From: Melanocharis versteri
Taxonomy: Eukaryota > Chordata > Aves > Passeriformes > Melanocharitidae
DNA length: 64,000 nucleotides
NCBI GenBank assembly: GCA_013397845.1
Contig: VZTG01000087.1
Location: 1,000,481 to 1,064,480 of the forward strand
Reading direction: 5' to 3'
The position numbers and the translations under genes were made by a program. The notes under the pieces are model-generated. The model had not been told where the DNA came from. It saw only the letters and a list, made by a program, of their open reading frames with translations, and made no database searches. Each line of letters begins with the position of its first letter. Position 1 is the stretch's first letter. Below, piece after piece: positions 33,801-61,826 of the stretch.

Positions 33801-35666
33801 TTAGCAGTCCCTATAGTCTGTGCAAGCTTTGTGCACTCCGTAGAGTTTAGACCCAAAGTGGTGCTGCAGAGTCCTGGCTCCTTAGGCTGGGTTTGGCTCC
33901 AGATGGATGCTCCAGCCATCTTCTCCTTTTCAGGATGGGGGGAGCTCCCATCAGTCCTGTGGGACAGGGCGGGAGGGACCAGCAGATGATTCTGGGTGGT
34001 CTGTCAGGTTGTGTCTGGTGGTACCTCTCCTCCCTCTGGGCCAGCCCCTCCTGGGGACAGGCGAGTGCAGCGTGCCTGGGTGCTGCCCCTTTGCTGCACA
34101 GCTCCTCTCCCCTGGGGTATTTTTAGCAACCTCTAACGAGGCTGCCCAGCCACATGCGTGTCCTCTCGTTTTTGCCGCGGTGATTCATCCCCTGGCTGTT
34201 CTGTCCCCTGGCTGTTTTGTGGGAAGGCCCTTGCACCCTCTGTCCCTGCAGGGGCAGGATGCTTGCCCCAGTTCCTCACCCTCTTGTGCCCTCTGCTCCC
34301 GCTGCAGCAAGTGCATCTCATCGTGGGCCAGGCCCTGAAGCGCTACAGCGAGGACCGCGTGGGGATGGTCGACTACGCCCTCGAGTCGGCAGGTGGGTGG
34401 TGGGGACGAGCCAGCTGTGCTGGGGAGGTGACCACAGGGTGCTGGGGAGGTGACCACAGGGTGCTGGCGTGCAGCTCACCTGCTGCCATCTCCTGTCATG
34501 CCAGGGGCCAGCGTCATCAACACTCGCTGCTCAGAGACCTACGAGACACGGACAGCGCTGCTGAGCTTGTTCGGCATCCCCCTGTGGTACCACTCGCAGT
34601 CCCCCCGCGTCATCCTGCAGGTGGGTGCTGAGGGGGGGGACTGGGCTGGTTCTCACGTGGGTTTTATTGGGCTTTGACTGCTGCTCCAAGCCAGCAGCCA
34701 GGCTGGTGGGCGAAAAATTACTCTGATGGTGGTAACGTTGCTGGTGTCTCACTTCCATGCTCATAGCCAGACGTCAACCCTGGGAACTGCTGGGCATTTC
34801 GTGGCTCCCAGGGCTTCGCTGTCATCCGCCTCTCTGGCATCATCCGCCCCACGGCCGTGACGCTGGAGCACATCCCAAAAGCCCTCTCACCCCAGGGGAC
34901 CATCCCCAGTGCCCCCAAGGACTTTGCTGTCTATGTGAGTGCCCTCACCCAGACCTGAGGGGAGGGGGGGACACGGTGGGGGGGACGCTGGAAGGGAGGG
35001 CTGACAAACCCCATACCTGGCTGTGGGGTGCTCTGGGGGGATTGGTTTTACCCTGAAGAAGAGGAAGAAGCAATACTGGTGGGGAGAGGGGCAGCATCAG
35101 GTTTCAGAAGGAGTTTGGGGGGACAAAGGGGCTTGAGTAGGTGTAATTTTTGGTCTCCCCCCCTTCATCCTTCCCCACTGGTCCCTGTTCCCATTTTTCT
35201 ATTTTGATCTGGAAGAGCAGGAGCGGGGGCCAAGCACGCTTGCGTCTCCCTCTCCCTCTTCTGCCCTGGGTGTGTGCATCACCTCTGGTCTCCCTCTCTG
35301 ATGACCCCTGATTCTCCCTTTCTGCCTCCCTGCCCTTCCATAGGGCTTAAAGGAAGAAGGAGAGGAGGAGGGCCTTCTCCTTGGACAGTTCACCTACAAC
35401 CATGATGGCGACCCCATCCAAACATTTTACTTGGAGGTAAATGCTTTGCCCTTGCAGCACCCGACCCCTGAAAAGAAAATGGGGCCTGTGGGGGTCTCTG
35501 AGCCTTAGATAGCCCTCAAGGACTTAGGTTTTTCTTTTCCCTCCTCCCCAAGGGTGACTCCATGGGCACATACCAGCTGGTGGAGCTCCGGGTGCTGAGC
35601 AATTGGGGCCACCCCGAATACACCTGCATCTACCGCTTCCGCGTGCACGGGGAGCCGGCGCACTGA
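27899..35666 (+). CDS. SUN2: SUN domain-containing protein 2
   Basis: SUN2 is the inner-nuclear-membrane half of the LINC complex: its N-terminus faces lamins and its C-terminal SUN domain grips KASH peptides in the perinuclear space. Exons: 27899..28026, 29212..29384, 29531..29665, 29851..29946, 30134..30227, 30426..30496, 30754..30881, 31239..31460, 31541..31618, 31709..31752, 32813..32978, 33064..33291, 34308..34392, 34505..34620, 34767..34934, 35344..35436, 35553..35666; 2139 nt, 712 aa (human 717). The start MSRRSQRLVTTRYYPGDDD and SSSGYSSEDDY match the nucleoplasmic domain. The transmembrane segment is at about 217-232 (Leu/Ala-rich), followed by AWYFYPYGL. Coiled coils span about 276-520. 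The SUN domain is at about 535-712, with Cys558 (NTRCSETYE; partner of the KASH cysteine) and the Cys596/Cys700 pair (GNCWAF, YTCIYRF) conserved. It ends FRVHGEPAH. Intron 1 holds a gap and a duplication of the exon 1 end. Confidence 0.97.
28012..28350. repeat. Left copy of a 339-base duplication in SUN2 exon 1/intron 1
   Basis: This segment (last 15 bases of exon 1 plus intron) recurs at 28625-28963 with only about three substitutions seen by eye, offset 613 bases. The copy stops exactly at a single N (28351), after which the two copies diverge. It is probably an assembly duplication next to a gap. Confidence 0.9.
28439..28624. other. Assembly gap (186 N)
   Basis: A run of 186 undetermined bases in SUN2 intron 1. 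The left flank is extremely GC-rich (GGC repeats); the right flank restarts with a second copy of the exon 1 end. Confidence 0.99.
28625..28963. repeat. Right copy of the 339-base duplication
   Basis: Near-identical to 28012-28350, including the last 15 bases of SUN2 exon 1 and its gttagt donor. It runs without interruption into the rest of intron 1 and exon 2, so this copy is the one contiguous with downstream SUN2. Confidence 0.9.
31900..32562 (+). mobile_element. CR1 LINE, 3' end fragment in SUN2 intron 10
   Basis: The longest CR1 copy in the window. It carries tggatgtctgtgggagccag, gggtgcattaggaagggcat, a gaagccacatctggaatgct block, aacaggctgcccagag, and a terminal doubled octamer-like end (attctgtgattctgtgg). 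It is sense to SUN2 and lies wholly inside the intron between 31752 and 32813. Confidence 0.92.
34419..34462. repeat. 22-base tandem duplication in SUN2 intron 13
   Basis: Two exact adjacent copies of a 22-base unit beginning gctggggaggtgaccacagg, with a partial third copy (gctgg). It lies within the 112-base intron between 34392 and 34505 and is probably replication slippage. Confidence 0.85.
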
Positions 35667-38600
35667 CCCCCGGCTCCGCGCGGGATGAGGATGCTGCCGG
35701 GCTGACAGCAGGAGGGGATGCGTCTGGTTCACTGCTTCGCACGTAGAAACCCTGGCATGTGCCAGCAGCCGCCCCAGGAAGCTGCTCCCCAGGGGGGAGG
35801 AGAAGAGCTGGTGTTGAAGGGGTGAGGCTTTCACTCTTCCAAGGACCGGGGTGGTGAGGCAAGAGCATCCCACGTGGGTCCTAGCGCAGCCTGGCTTGTT
35901 TTCAGTGTGTATGGGACATTTTAACTTTTTAAGCTAACTTTGTATCGGGTCTGCGCTGCCCCTCGTCCCTGTTGTCCCGCTCCTTTCTGCTGGTGTGTCT
36001 AGCATGGCCAGGGCTTGGGAAAGGGGTGTGTCGTTTTGTGATGTGCTTCATGCGGGCTTGGGTGCAGGAGGTCGGTGTGTGGGACCATGGTGCCTGACTC
36101 GGTGGGAGCCAGCGGTCATGGCCACCAAATCCCCTCCACACAGGGTCAGTTCTCTTGCCTTGGTGTTGGTTTGGGTAAAGATCTCCAGCCCTCCAATGCT
36201 GGGCCGGGCAGAGAGGTAATAAGACAGTATTAATGAAGTATTAACATAAAACTGGTGGTTTGAGGCAGCAGGAGGAGAGGAGCGTGGCATGTGGTGGTGG
36301 CAGAGCCCACCTTGGTGCTGCCATCCATCCACTCAAACCCTTCTGCTGCCAGTGGCTGAGTTGGGTCTTGGCAATGCTGTTGGCCTCCCTGGCTGGCTGC
36401 CTCCCCAGTGTTAAGCTTGATGATGCTATTGAAAATTCCTGTTGCCTGCTTTTCCTTTGGGGTTTGTTCTGATATTTTTTTTTTAAGAGGGGTGGGGAGG
36501 GGAGCTATTTTCCAGTGGGGTGTTGGGGTTGGGTTTTTTTTGGGGGTGGGGGGTTTGTAGTAACAAAGGGAAGAAAGACTTTTTCCATGCAATTTGTACT
36601 TAACCAGAGAATGTTACATGGTGCCACTTGGATGAGTGGCTTAGATGTGGAGAGGGCTAGAGCTTTGTTTAGTAGGAGAATAGCGCACACAGTAGGATAA
36701 ACTAGAATAAGATGAGCTGAGATGTTTAAAATATGGGCCTCAAGTTGTTGGGGGCTTGGTAGCTGGACTTGGAAGCTGAGGTCCTCTGTGGACTGCTTGT
36801 GGTAGGGTGCTGGAGGTGTTCCTGCCCTCCTTGCTCCAGATGTCCTCCGAGACTGCAATGCGTGGCTGTGGCCTCTTGCCCATGGCTGCATCTATATATA
36901 CTTGACTGTTAGCAGCAAGTGGGAGCTGCTGCCCCAGGGCTCTTGGGGGGCAGATGGGGCAACCCCCAGGGCTTTCAGGTGTCAGCATGCAGAGCCACCC
37001 CCTGCCTGCAGGGCTCCCTCAGCTCCCGATGGCAGATGGCTGATGCCGGCTGAACTCCTTTCTCTTGGAAGGGCTCCCTTTTCCTCCTACCTCTCCTCAC
37101 TGGCATTTGGCTGTTCTCGGAGCCCTGGCTGTGGGAGGACTGGGCCAGAGCAGGAGGGGGAGTTCTGCCTGCAGTGGTCATGTAAATCCTGCCTGTGCTG
37201 TTGGGATGGGGGGAGGCGCAGCAGGGGTTTGCAGGAAGGATGCACAGGGACCTTCCCCAGGCCGAGGAGTGCCAGGGCCATCTGGCCCCTCCACCTCCTG
37301 GCTGCCTGCTTCACATAATTTGGCTTATGTTCTTGGATGGTTTTAACAGCCTCCAGCTTTGTGTTGTGTTTCATTGAAAGAAAAGCTAAAGGGCTCATGG
37401 TCAGTGCTTTGGCCCTGGCCAGCGCTGGTATCGTCCTTCCCCTGGCACCATGAGAGCACCATGTAGTGATTCCCACTCTGGTGGTCTCTGCTTGAAGCAC
37501 TGTAGGCATAGAGGAGGAGGAGGGGCTGAGGAAGTGTCTCCTTTCAGCCTCCCTGATGGGCATCAGGCAGAGCTGCTGAGCCTTGACTCCCTCCATGCCA
37601 GCCTGGCAGGGTGAGGATGGTGGCAGCACATCCCTTCTGAAGGGGTCTCCTTGCTCCAAGCAGGGGAAGTGAGCCCAGAGGGCACAGTCCTGTCTCCAAC
37701 AGGTTAAAATTACCCTGTGGAGCCTCTTGCAGAGCTGTGAGGCCCTGCTGCAGGGAGAAAGCTGACCTGGAGCCAGATCCAGGGACTATAAATTCTCTCC
37801 TATATTGAGCGTAGTCTTAATTCTTGGCATCCACAGCCAAAGTTATTTTAAACTTGTCTACAGCTGCCCGCTTGCCTTGGAGTCATGTCCATGAGTGCAC
37901 TGAGCACATGGAGCTGTGCTTTTATGAATGCCTAGACCTGTTCTGGGCTCGGCAGACCAGATCCTGTATTTATTTGAATCATAAAGAGAGAGAGCAGAGA
38001 TGAAGCTCTCCCTTTTTCTCACCTTTCTCTGGCTGCTGGAGCAAGAGCTATGACTGTGAGCCTGGGAAAACCCCTTTTCTTGTGTTCCTTCTGGCTCCCT
38101 GGTCTCTGGCTTGGACTGTGAGGGCAGACGAGGTCTTTGCCCAAGAAAAAAATGGTTTTGTGGTAAATCTGGCATGCTGGTGAGAGGCAGGAAAGGTGAC
38201 CTCTTCCCCTGAAAATGGAGTTGTGGGATCTCTGCTCCTTCCACATGGGTGTTAACTGCCGTGCCTGGGTTAGGGAGCATTTGGCTTTACAGGGCAAGCT
38301 TGCCCAGTGCTTTGGGTATGAAAATCTCTGCTGTTCTCAGTAAAACTCCCTGGAGACACCAGTGAGAGCTCATCCTGGGACTTCATGCTCTTTTCTAGCT
38401 GGCTTTAGAGGCCTCACCATGCCATCTGTGTGAGGCTCCCCAGGAACATATGCTGAGGTTACATGTGGGTTTTCAGCCCCCAAACTCAGCATCAGTGCTG
38501 GGCTGCAGCCCGAGCACCTGCGGCGGGTGCCCAGGGCTGCTGGCTCTCCCGATTGTAGCTTGCAGCATTTCTGCAGCACTTCCCAGAGCTGCAAAAGAAG

Positions 38601-40234
38601 AGGGCACCTAAAACTGCTGCTTCAGCATGTGCTTCTCTGCCCAGGGGTATTTAATCCTAGAGGTGATGCCGAAGATGAGCCTGGTGAGGCAGGAGAAATG
38701 CGGAACAGCTGTGGGAGCAGATTTCTCTTATTTACTCCATTTCCCTCCTTCTCAGTTTGCCCTACACACGTGTTATGAATTAGCCCTGCAGAAACAGACG
38801 GTTACAGACAGGAGTTTGTGTTTGATGCTGTAGCCTGTTGCAAATGCTGCACTGTTTTGTTCATTTTATTTTTTAATCAACAGATTGTAATTTATGCCTA
38901 TGCAAGAAAAAAAAAAAGACCAAGACATAAATTATATCAAAACTGCCCAGAGTGGTTTGGATGTTTTGTAACTGAATTTGCTGTTGGGAATGATGCACAC
39001 CTAGTAGATAGACAAAGCTATTCTTGGAGCTCTTCTTCTGTGTAGTTTTATGGCAAATCCTTATTTTTCAGCCTGATGTACTAACTCTAAGGCCAGTAGT
39101 TGTCCCCTTGTCATTGAGCCGGCTGGACGATGCAAAAACTGCTTGAAACAATGGTGAAAACAAGACTTACTCCTAAAAACTCCAGTTCCTTGGGACTTCA
39201 GTGACTTGTGCTAAAGTCTGTGGTATCACAGCTGTCCTCATTCTGCAGTCACCTCCCAAACCTTCCCATCTTATGCCTTACCATGAGCAGAGCCCAGCGT
39301 GGCCCCGAGGAGCAGCAAGTGAGGCTGGGCTAGCAGGGGCGAAGCCTGACACAAACCCCAGTTCAGGGTATCTGCATGCTTCTCTTTTCCTTAACATGGG
39401 TTGTTAACTACTCATCAGCTACAAAGCAAGCTGAAAGGAAATACTGAATTTTCCTCAGCATGAGGAAGTTAACTTGGAGCATAAAAAAGGCTGAAAAATG
39501 GGAAATTGAACTGGCTTGAGGAGGGTCACAACCCTCTCTGCTTAACCTGGGCTTGGAGGCAGGTTTGTGTTGAGGAATACCCATGCAGCTCCTCGCAGAA
39601 GGCCACCCTAGGGCCAGGCTTGCTCTCTGCTGGTCCTGAACCAGCCCTCTCCAGGAGAAGGGCTGTGTGGGCCTCAGCTCTGGCTGCCACAGCCCAACAC
39701 TTACCTATGAAAGGGCTGTGCCGTGCAGAAAAAGCCTTCATGAACCTCTGAGATCAACTGAGGAGACAGAAAAACACTCCTTGCAAGCCCTGGAGAGTGC
39801 CACTGCATTTGCAGAAACAGGTGAGGTGCGTGTCCCAGGGAGCACAGTATGCAGGCACTGCACGTGCTGTGCTAATGCTGCATGCTCTAGCAGAGTTTTT
39901 CTCATGGGGCTGGCCCCAAGGGATTTGCTACAGCTGCTCTTCACACCCACTCATACGCATCTCACACAGCACAGCTCACACCACACCCGTGTTCTCATCT
40001 CACCGCTCTGCCACCGAGGTGCACTTCGTTTTGGCCAGAGTAAAAGCTGTCAGGGCTGTGCACAGGCTCAGCAGCAGCTCCCCTGTGCTCTGCCATGCTC
40101 TGTCCTGCTGTCACTGTGAGCACAGCCTCCTCTTGTAGCCAGCAAAGGAACCTGGTGCCAGGCCACCCTGCTTCCTCTGGATTTCAGCCTGGTTTTCCAG
40201 AGGGACAAAAATCAAGAAGACACACTTTTACTTG
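35667..40234 (+). other. SUN2: SUN2 3' UTR and convergent intergenic region
   Basis: Sequence between the SUN2 stop and the end of the opposing GTPBP1 transcript. By eye I find no plus-strand AATAAA or ATTAAA here. Only variants are present (CATAAA near 36244, TATAAA near 37788, CATAAA near 37980 and 39482), so the SUN2 3' end cannot be placed. An A run (12 A) lies near 38905-38917. No other gene is seen. Confidence 0.5.
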
Positions 40235-42394
40235 GAACAAACTTTTTTAAAATTTATTTTATAGATCACACCAGCCTGAGTGATCTGTAAATGCTGGTCA
40301 CAAAAGAGAGATCACACCACCTCCTTTGCACAAATTGAAGTGAACCTTCTTTCAGTCTCTGCAGTCTCCTTCATTTGGAGCACAAGGAATGGAGAAAGAG
40401 AAAACCGCCTGGAGCTCCCTGCTCCCCTCAGAAGCAGAGGGCAGTGAAATCAGATGCAGTTTGATGCTGCCACAGGGCCAGAAGACAAACAAGCCAGGCC
40501 CTCGTGCCCTGCTTAGCCACACCTCACACCCCCTCACAATGCGGGTGCTATTAGTGTTGTAGCCGCCTATAGTTCCTCCCTCGCCAGGAGAGTGCTGGTA
40601 TTTAGGCACATAGCTTGGAAAAGGACTGTCTGACCTCCCCCTTCACCCACTGCAGTCTCTAAGGCAAAGGACCCTCATCTCCAAACCACGCTTCTCGCCT
40701 CTCCCGTGCCGCTTAATGCTCTTGGAGTGCTGGTGTTGGCAGCGGGAGATGCGCTCAGCCGGCCTGCAAGCCTACCCCGAGTCACGAGGTGAACTGGAAT
40801 GAACTCCACACAGGTGACACAGAGCGAGGAACAGGAACAACCCGCTAAGGAGGGACAGAAACTTCGCAGTCTCTCTCTAATTAAAATAAAAGTCCTTCAT
40901 TGGAGGAGGAAGCCCTCAGAGAAACCGAGCCTGACCGCGCCTGCTGGGGAGAGCCATGATTTGCTGAGGATGCCACCTCCTCCTCAAAATGCTACCACAC
41001 TCCCAGAGCTCACCCCTAGCCGGCAGAGGATAATTCCTGTCCTCACCGGAGCCAAGCTAGGAGGCAGGGTTAGAAGAAAAGAGATCAAAATAAGCAGGGA
41101 ATCAATCACTTGAAAAACTCATTAAATGGTTAAAAAACCCATTCCAACAGTAATTTGTAAGCTGTCCTTGCAGGGCCTTCTTGGAGAAGTCAGAATTTCT
41201 CATTAAGAAAAATAAAACCTTAAAAAAATTAAATGAAAGTCAGAAAAATTACCACGTACTTCCAACCTTGAAAGCACTTCTATCAATTTGGTACCAATTT
41301 GTCACTGCCCTCTTTGGCCAAGAGGGGAGAAGACAAATCCTACCTCTGACATGGCAAAGTTTGGCCAGTGAGTTCCAAAAAGGTTTTGGAAATCTTGGAG
41401 TAAAGAAAATCAAGGGGAGGTCATGTTAGCCTGGTGTCTCTGTTCCAAAGGTATCTTGCCACCTGTGACCTCTGTCCGTCGAGGTGAGAAGGCTTTCTCT
41501 GGCTCAAGGGACGGACTGAGTGCTCCTGCACTGTTCTTAATACTGTCAGTGGAGCTGCTGCAGCCTCGAGAGGCAGGTTAGATTTGCTCCAATGTGCACT
41601 GAACAAACACTAGGAAAAGCAGCACGATGGGAAGGGGAACAGGGTGCGTAAATGTCTGCCCATTTAACTCTGTCGCTAGTTAAAATTTTAAGTGCTATCA
41701 ACATTATTTGAGGATATTGAGCATAGGATCCCTGAACTTAACATCAACAACTGCTTTCCAATTTGTTTCCCTCTTAGATCTCCTACTAAGGAACTTTCTC
41801 ACCATCTCCTTCAAACTTCAGTCATTACAACATTAAATTAAATCCACTTAGAAATAGTTTAAGAGGGAGGGAATCTGAAACATATTTGGCACGAGGCCAC
41901 AGTGGTGATGAAACGATGCTCCATGGAGCCATCCTAAACAACCTGTTTTAACCTTTGCAAGTCTGAAATTTCAGGCATCTGATAACCCCTGGATCTGAGA
42001 CAGCAAATAGGGGAGAGCAGCAAGTCCTGTGGACAGAAAGGGGTGAGGGAGGAGGGAGGCAACTAACTGGCTCTTTGCAGCTCTATCCAGACTCCCCTCT
42101 CATCTTCATGCACACAAAATATAATAAAAACTAATAAGAATAAAAACTAAGCCCATGATGTACAAAAATGTGTCGACAGGGGGAGGAGGAAGGTGTCAGT
42201 TACTCAGTTCTGTGTCTTATCACCTTCATTAGCTTATAAATTATGCTCCTCTCCATCGCTTCCTGCAGGGAGGAGGGACGATTCTTCTGCAGCCAATCAG
42301 CTGGGATGGGTTTTGGTTTACGCTGCTCTGGATCTTTTGGATAAGAAATGAAGGGAAGGGGAGGAATTCCTCAGAGAGAGGAGGAATAAGAAAT
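40235..42394 (-). other. GTPBP1: GTPBP1 3' UTR
   Basis: About 2.1 kb of non-coding sequence after the GTPBP1 stop on the minus strand, ending near the minus-strand AATAAA at 40253-40258. Plus-strand AATAAA words also occur within it (40885 and others). Confidence 0.7.
40253..40258 (-). terminator. GTPBP1: GTPBP1 polyadenylation signal AATAAA
   Basis: tttatt on the plus strand gives AATAAA on the minus strand in an AT-rich context. It is the first such signal found after the GTPBP1 stop. Confidence 0.7.
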
Positions 42395-59781
<17,387 letters not shown>

Positions 59782-60215
59782 CTTCCCTTCCCTTCCCGGC
59801 CCTCCGCCCCGGCACCGCCCCCGGGCCCGCCAAGGCGGTGCCCGCCAATCACCGGCGGCGCAGCGGCTAAATTTGCATGTTGCCGTGGCGACAGCGGGTG
59901 GAGTCCTGGTTATTCATGAGCGAGGCCGCGCCCCCTCGGAGCGCGCGAAGCCAATGGGAGAAGCACTGCCAGCTCGGCTTGTTTTCTACACATACACACA
60001 CACAACAGAGCCCGCTCGACGTGTCCGGGGCCGGCTGCCCAATAGGAGAGCTGGGCTCCGTGACAAACAACCTTGACAGCCAATCGAATGAGGGATCTCG
60101 AGGGCCTGGGTGGGACTAAGTGCTGCACCAGAGCCCGCCCTGGTGGGTGGGCATTCTCTGGGGCTGGCCAATGAGAAAGAGGAGATTTTTCACTGATAGT
60201 TGTGTGAGCCAATGG
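59782..60215. promoter_or_regulatory. GTPBP1 promoter with six CCAAT boxes
   Basis: Immediately upstream of GTPBP1 (minus) and facing JOSD1 (plus). CCAAT words on the plus strand start at 59845, 59951, 60039, 60080, 60168 and 60209, all in the same orientation. An octamer ATTTGCAT (59871-59878) abuts an X-box-like RFX word (gttgccgtggcgac, 59879-59892). There is no TATA box. A CA-rich run lies at 59986-60003. Position, base composition and NF-Y-type sites make this the GTPBP1 promoter; whether it also drives JOSD1 is inference. Confidence 0.7.
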
Positions 60216-60351
60216 AACAGGGTGGGAGTGTGCGTGGTGTCCCTGCAGTCCGCGGGACCAGCTCTGCCGGCCTGTCGTGCCGCCAGCTCCCGGGGCTCGC
60301 AAAGGGCCTCCCCGCTCCTCCCGCCCTGGGCTCCCCACAGAAAACACCTCC

Positions 60352-60361
60352 NNNNNNNNNN
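60352..60361. other. Assembly gap (10 N)
   Basis: Ten undetermined bases between the GTPBP1 CCAAT region and the JOSD1 CpG region. The true length is unknown, because 10 N is often a placeholder. Confidence 0.95.
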
Positions 60362-60539
60362 GCAGAAACCCCCTACGCCTGCTCGCCATGCGAGCCCACA
60401 GTGTTCAGACCGCCGGCGGGGGCCTCCAGGCAAGACGCCAGCGCCAAGGAGGAAACCCCTCTGGCTGAGGGTCTCTGCGGGCTGGCAGGTGACCCCTGCA
60501 GAGCGGCGGGGGAAGCTGCCTGTCCTGCTCCTCCGCCTG

Positions 60540-61010
60540 GCCACACGCACGCTTGTGGCACAGAACGAAGCCGGGGGAGGGTTTATGTTTGTTTATCCGG
60601 CGGGCGGTGAGACCGCTTTCGCTTGCGTCCCGGCTCGTTTTACCGCTGACGTCGGAGGGGGCGGGGCCGACGTAGGCGCGTGCGGGGGGCGGGGGGGCGN
60701 GGCGGGCGCCTCGGCCCGGCAGCGAGCCCCGAAGGGCTGGGTGGGGGTTAGACCGGGGCCTCTCCTCAGCGCGGTGGGCTGCGGGGGTCGCTGGGCCTTG
60801 GTCGTGGGAAGCGGCTCCCTCCTGGGTCGCTGTTGTTGATGTTGTTGTGGTGGTGGTGGCGGTGGTTGTGAGGGCGTAGGGTGGGGAGGCGCGGGGAGGA
60901 AAGGTGCGAGGCAGGCCGTGGGGCTGGTCCCGCCTGCCCGACGCTCGCTCCCACGGGCTTTGTGCTGCCTGTGGTTGCTAACGGAGACTTCCCTTTGTCG
61001 GAGCGCAGGG
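60540..61010 (+). promoter_or_regulatory. JOSD1: CpG-rich promoter / first exon region of JOSD1
   Basis: Very GC-rich block with a CRE-like TGACGTC (60647-60653), GC boxes (gggggcgggg near 60656) and one N at 60700. It lies about 0.6-1.1 kb upstream of the JOSD1 ATG, so a non-coding first exon spliced to the ATG exon is likely. A GTT/GTG repeat occupies 60831-60870. Confidence 0.6.
60831..60870. repeat. GTT/GTG trinucleotide-like repeat
   Basis: Run of tgttgttgatgttgttg followed by tggtggtggcggtgg in the JOSD1 promoter/leader region. Confidence 0.85.
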
Positions 61011-61360
61011 TGACCTGTGAGGAATCGCCTTCCCCGCAGCCCGGACTTGGGTTTCTCCTGGCCTAGCAAGAAGCGGTTTCCTTTCCCGAGCTGTTGGCAT
61101 CTTCCTGCCAGGATTCAGTCGTTCCCAAAGGAATGGAGGAATGCAGCTGATAAGTGCTTAACCACCCTGTGCTCCTGTAGGCAGTACCAGGCGCTGGCTT
61201 CATCTTCACTCCTTTGGCACTTTAGGGGTCGGCCTCTCCTTGTTACCTGGTCTGGGTACCTTTTTTAGTGGCACTGTAGACCAACGGAGATGGAAGAAAA
61301 GGAGCGATGTGATAAATTCCACCTGGTACCTTGACACTAAGGAGAATTGTATATTTTGAC

Positions 61361-61384
61361 TTTTTTTTTCTTTTTTTTTTTTTT
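61361..61384. repeat. Poly-T run
   Basis: Twenty-four bases of T with one C interruption, about 260 bases before the JOSD1 ATG. It may be simple repeat or part of a pyrimidine tract. Confidence 0.9.
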
Positions 61385-61641
61385 GTGGAGGGGAGGGAAA
61401 TACTGCATTTTATAGGGTATGGGAGGAGGGAGGAAAAATACGTTGCAGATCTTCATGTGGTTTTTAAAACCAGCCGTCAGAGGCAATTACTGAATAAACT
61501 GAAGCATAAGAGGGTTTGTAAGCTGGAAGCAGCACTAGCCCACGAAAGAAAGGGGCAGTGGGCTGCTCTTGTGACTGTGGAGGCGGAAACTTCAGCCTCC
61601 TTCATTTTTCACCACCTACTCCCCATCCACCCGTCGAGAAA

Positions 61642-61826
61642 ATGAGTTGTGTGCCATGGAAAGGTGACAAGACCAAATCGGAATCGCCAGAGCCATCCCA
61701 GCTACCGCCACAGCACATTTACCATGAGAAGCAACGTAGGGAGCTGTGTGCCCTCCATGCCCTCAACAATGTCTTCCAGGACAGCAACGCCTTCACTAGG
61801 GAAACCCTGCAGGAGATTTTCCAGAG
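61642..61826 (+). CDS. JOSD1: Josephin domain deubiquitinase JOSD1, first coding exon (3' partial)
   Basis: JOSD1 is a small (about 200 aa) Machado-Joseph-type cysteine protease that cleaves ubiquitin chains and acts at the plasma membrane. This exon encodes 61 residues plus two bases, beginning MSCVPWKGDKTKSESPEP, then IYHEKQRRELCALHALNNVF and DSNAFTRETLQEIFQR. Cys36 in RRELCALHALNN is the catalytic nucleophile of the Josephin fold. The donor is AG|gtagga at 61827. The His and Asn/Asp of the triad lie in later exons to the right of the window; I found no further JOSD1 exon before 64000. The gene is head to head with GTPBP1, as in human. The ATG is the only one giving the family N-terminus. 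Confidence 0.95.
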
